The notes under the pieces: model-generated
Database searches by the model: none
What the model was told of the DNA's origin: nothing
Seen by the model: only the letters and a program-made list of their open reading frames with translations
Assembly (NCBI RefSeq): GCF_000219625.1
Contig: NC_018216.1
Location: forward strand, 3,038,001 to 3,102,000
Origin: Zymoseptoria tritici IPO323
Taxonomy: Eukaryota; Ascomycota; Dothideomycetes; Mycosphaerellales; Mycosphaerellaceae
Reading direction: 5' to 3'
DNA: 64,000 bases
In this document: in pieces, positions 63,301 through 64,000 of the stretch
Position numbering within the stretch: the first letter of the stretch is position 1
How the letters are laid out: each line of letters opens with the position of its first letter
Program-made: the position numbers and the translations under genes

Positions 63301-64000
63301 TTTTGATGAATGTCAGCCTGCGCAGAAGATGCTCCGAGCTGGATCAAGAGGCGTGACATGGCATCTGCTTGTTCGGATGGCAACCGAAGAGCCAGAACGA
63401 GCGTCAGAATCGCTGCTCGGGCAGATTTGTCGTGATCGTGAAAGAGCTTGACTGGTAGTAAGACGTCTGCGCCGAAATCTTGGACCAATACTCGCACAAG
63501 GTCAAGGTGACCATTGATGATCGCAAGATGAAGAGGCGAGATGGCAGTGTCCCATGCTAGAACGTTGACGTCGTAGATATCCGCAGATTCTTCTTCATCG
63601 TCGCCGTTTAGTACTTTGTCATCCGAGTTAGCAGGAGGCGACTTGATATTGACCATGGAGTTTTCGGTAGTGGCGTCGATGTTGCCGTCCTCATCTTCAT
63701 CAGCATCGTTCACGATGTCGATGTCGAGGTCTTCGAGTTCGGTCGACGGTCGCTCCGCTCGAGCAGCCCTTCTGGCATCGACTTTCTTCTCTTCTTCTTC
63801 CTCATTCGCTGCACTCTTACGCAACAACGCTGACACCATTTCTACGCTACCACGAATTGCAGCCAAGTGAAGTGCAGTCCTGCCGTCCACGAGTCGAGCA
63901 ACCAGACGGGCACCGTTATCGATTAACACTTGTACAATCTCTGGTGTCGAGCTGGTGACGGCCAAATGAAGCGGAGTGCGTCCGGTAAAGTCGCGTGCGT
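60327..64000 (-). CDS. Large ankyrin-repeat protein, 5' end outside window
   Basis: The minus-strand frame is open from the window end (RDFTGRTPLHLAVTSS) to the stop at 60327, so at least 1,220 residues are visible and the start is missing. Ankyrin repeats appear in clusters: GRTALHLAAIRGSVEMVSAL, SPLHLAIINGHLDLVRVLV, SPFSIAIARGHLELAAAI, DGLTPLLIAFRLGRQDAA, and GHTPLHVAVRSKMKSLTKII. Between them lie acidic insertions and a long helical segment around 62480-62860 with coiled-coil character. The C-terminus is charged. No catalytic domain, signal peptide or membrane segment is seen, so it is most likely a cytosolic or nuclear scaffold. It is co-oriented with the lyase gene; 297 bp separate its stop from that gene's start. 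Confidence 0.85.
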   Translation of the reverse strand, partial: ARDFTGRTPLHLAVTSSTPEIVQVLIDNGARLVARLVDGRTALHLAAIRGSVEMVSALLRKSAANEEEEEKKVDARRAARAERPSTELEDLDIDIVNDADEDEDGNIDATTENSMVNIKSPPANSDDKVLNGDDEEESADIYDVNVLAWDTAISPLHLAIINGHLDLVRVLVQDFGADVLLPVKLFHDHDKSARAAILTLVLALRLPSEQADAMSRLLIQLGASSAQADIHQNTALLYSIAEQPALTKVFLDADKVGTGRAINHLAAQSFYSSNLIVQSPLLAAIQAKDSSTALLLLTAGANSDIDFAAYMKAHKTVLEPASDTKTNQTKFRKDVEQPVTSAVECELPELATSLITEYGVDVNTISPAGWAHINQDHWMFGGGKKATSLLDEVEEKIKQLKTWKPDDQKIHAPIPLKDDFEYLEGLQEGTYALWTAQSQIAAAKRGYKSKLTTYKNLTAENDEDAGVPEKQAAVDAMRERFEELRRVLIERGAKTFRELHSEVKESGNQIYRPYEYRPYVEPAFKVNFSLKLPDLTDERQERYIDLFEAAWNGEISAVKQLTLMTWNNKDGETQPPLQVAVKDSRDHSPFSIAIARGHLELAAAIMAIAQAQYMPPDESAKQRFVLDGGAGENDESNDSGSDSSSVELASESIDPNFTVENVGEISLQVKSRVKPLAMMMWRCCNLKEFLPEAAKRSTPRKLFPNTVLSFAVHADDEELLDFLLSLGERYSESQDSEESDTDFFDMLDHDFQETLRLDRPHLLAHLIQRSATGAPIRDLIKRSGVETKEKPKYYQGLSVHGKKRKDWAARPRKTRRDYGAGPIDKDTAPVLQAAYYASIQSVEWLLSDAPARCYSEFAERHPEHVRVKALSQAESGFDGSVQQFLNARVHLAIHCAVLASPTPKSAAVLRYLVKVMPEAIDAKSADGLTPLLIAFRLGRQDAAAILIEAGADQTIRDDEGRNLVHSLLMNSFTSSAHVQRLRTMFDLIDDRLLADMLMERSTAAPGALTPLAQWTQSAIYFAHNWQSFNDDAVRLLLQYSKGIELSIINGEGHTPLHVAVRSKMKSLTKIILEHDPTLLLRENTTGRTPFEMAEDADIAAAVQDVPALPSSRNQIYRRRQITTLSKPICEREAKTFLPGYGVQELSKHEAILRMMREAKARLEEEGRAKRRLVTLNEANEVARRLAARKTNQPIRSDADGTEPESRQGDEVREWLQRAQIEFE

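Overview
This is nuclear DNA of a filamentous ascomycete. The evidence is about twenty intron-bearing protein genes with 47-120 nt GT-AG introns and CTAAC/CTGAC-type branch sites, two Zn2Cys6 regulators, a YRA1-type mRNA export factor, a HAL4-type kinase and a kinesin-14. I infer Dothideomycetes from general protein character only, with low certainty. Nothing viral or bacterial is seen.

Layout. 1-6.2 kb: a protein kinase cut by the window start, a coiled-coil kinase-like protein, and a convergent OTT_1508-type deaminase. 6.2-11.6 kb: a poorly coding stretch with a tRNA-Ser(GCT)-like locus, a broken small-protein gene and decayed copies of an acidic repeat. 11.6-25.5 kb: housekeeping genes (YRA1 family, PHD-finger chromatin protein, HAL4-type kinase, membrane-anchored spermidine-synthase-like protein, DHA1 MFS transporter). 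27.1-30.8 kb: three co-oriented paralogous genes for small secreted proteins that share a signal peptide, phase-2 introns and a promoter element. 31.7-36.6 kb: kinesin-14 and a duplicated-domain orphan.

37.2-44.5 kb: a mitochondrial tricarboxylate carrier, a Zn2Cys6 regulator, a PrpF-family isomerase and an anion:cation symporter-type MFS transporter lie next to each other; a fumarase-superfamily lyase related to carboxymuconate cycloisomerase lies 14 kb further on. This gene set recalls the aconitate isomerase / trans-aconitate decarboxylase (itaconate) pathway of Ustilago, or a tricarboxylate uptake and catabolism module. It is the most interesting functional proposal in the window.

44.9-52.2 kb: a small secreted NTF2-like protein, then an APC-type amino-acid/amine permease, a second Zn2Cys6 regulator and a divergent aldehyde dehydrogenase, with CCG-N4-CGG palindromes in both promoter regions. 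This looks like an amine or GABA utilisation module. 52.5-64 kb: secreted GH5 hydrolase with a tandem repeat upstream, LOA1-type acyltransferase, Ser/Thr-rich secreted protein, the class II lyase, and a large ankyrin protein cut by the window end.

Exon coordinates are my own reading of splice sites from frame and consensus; no alignments or searches were run.
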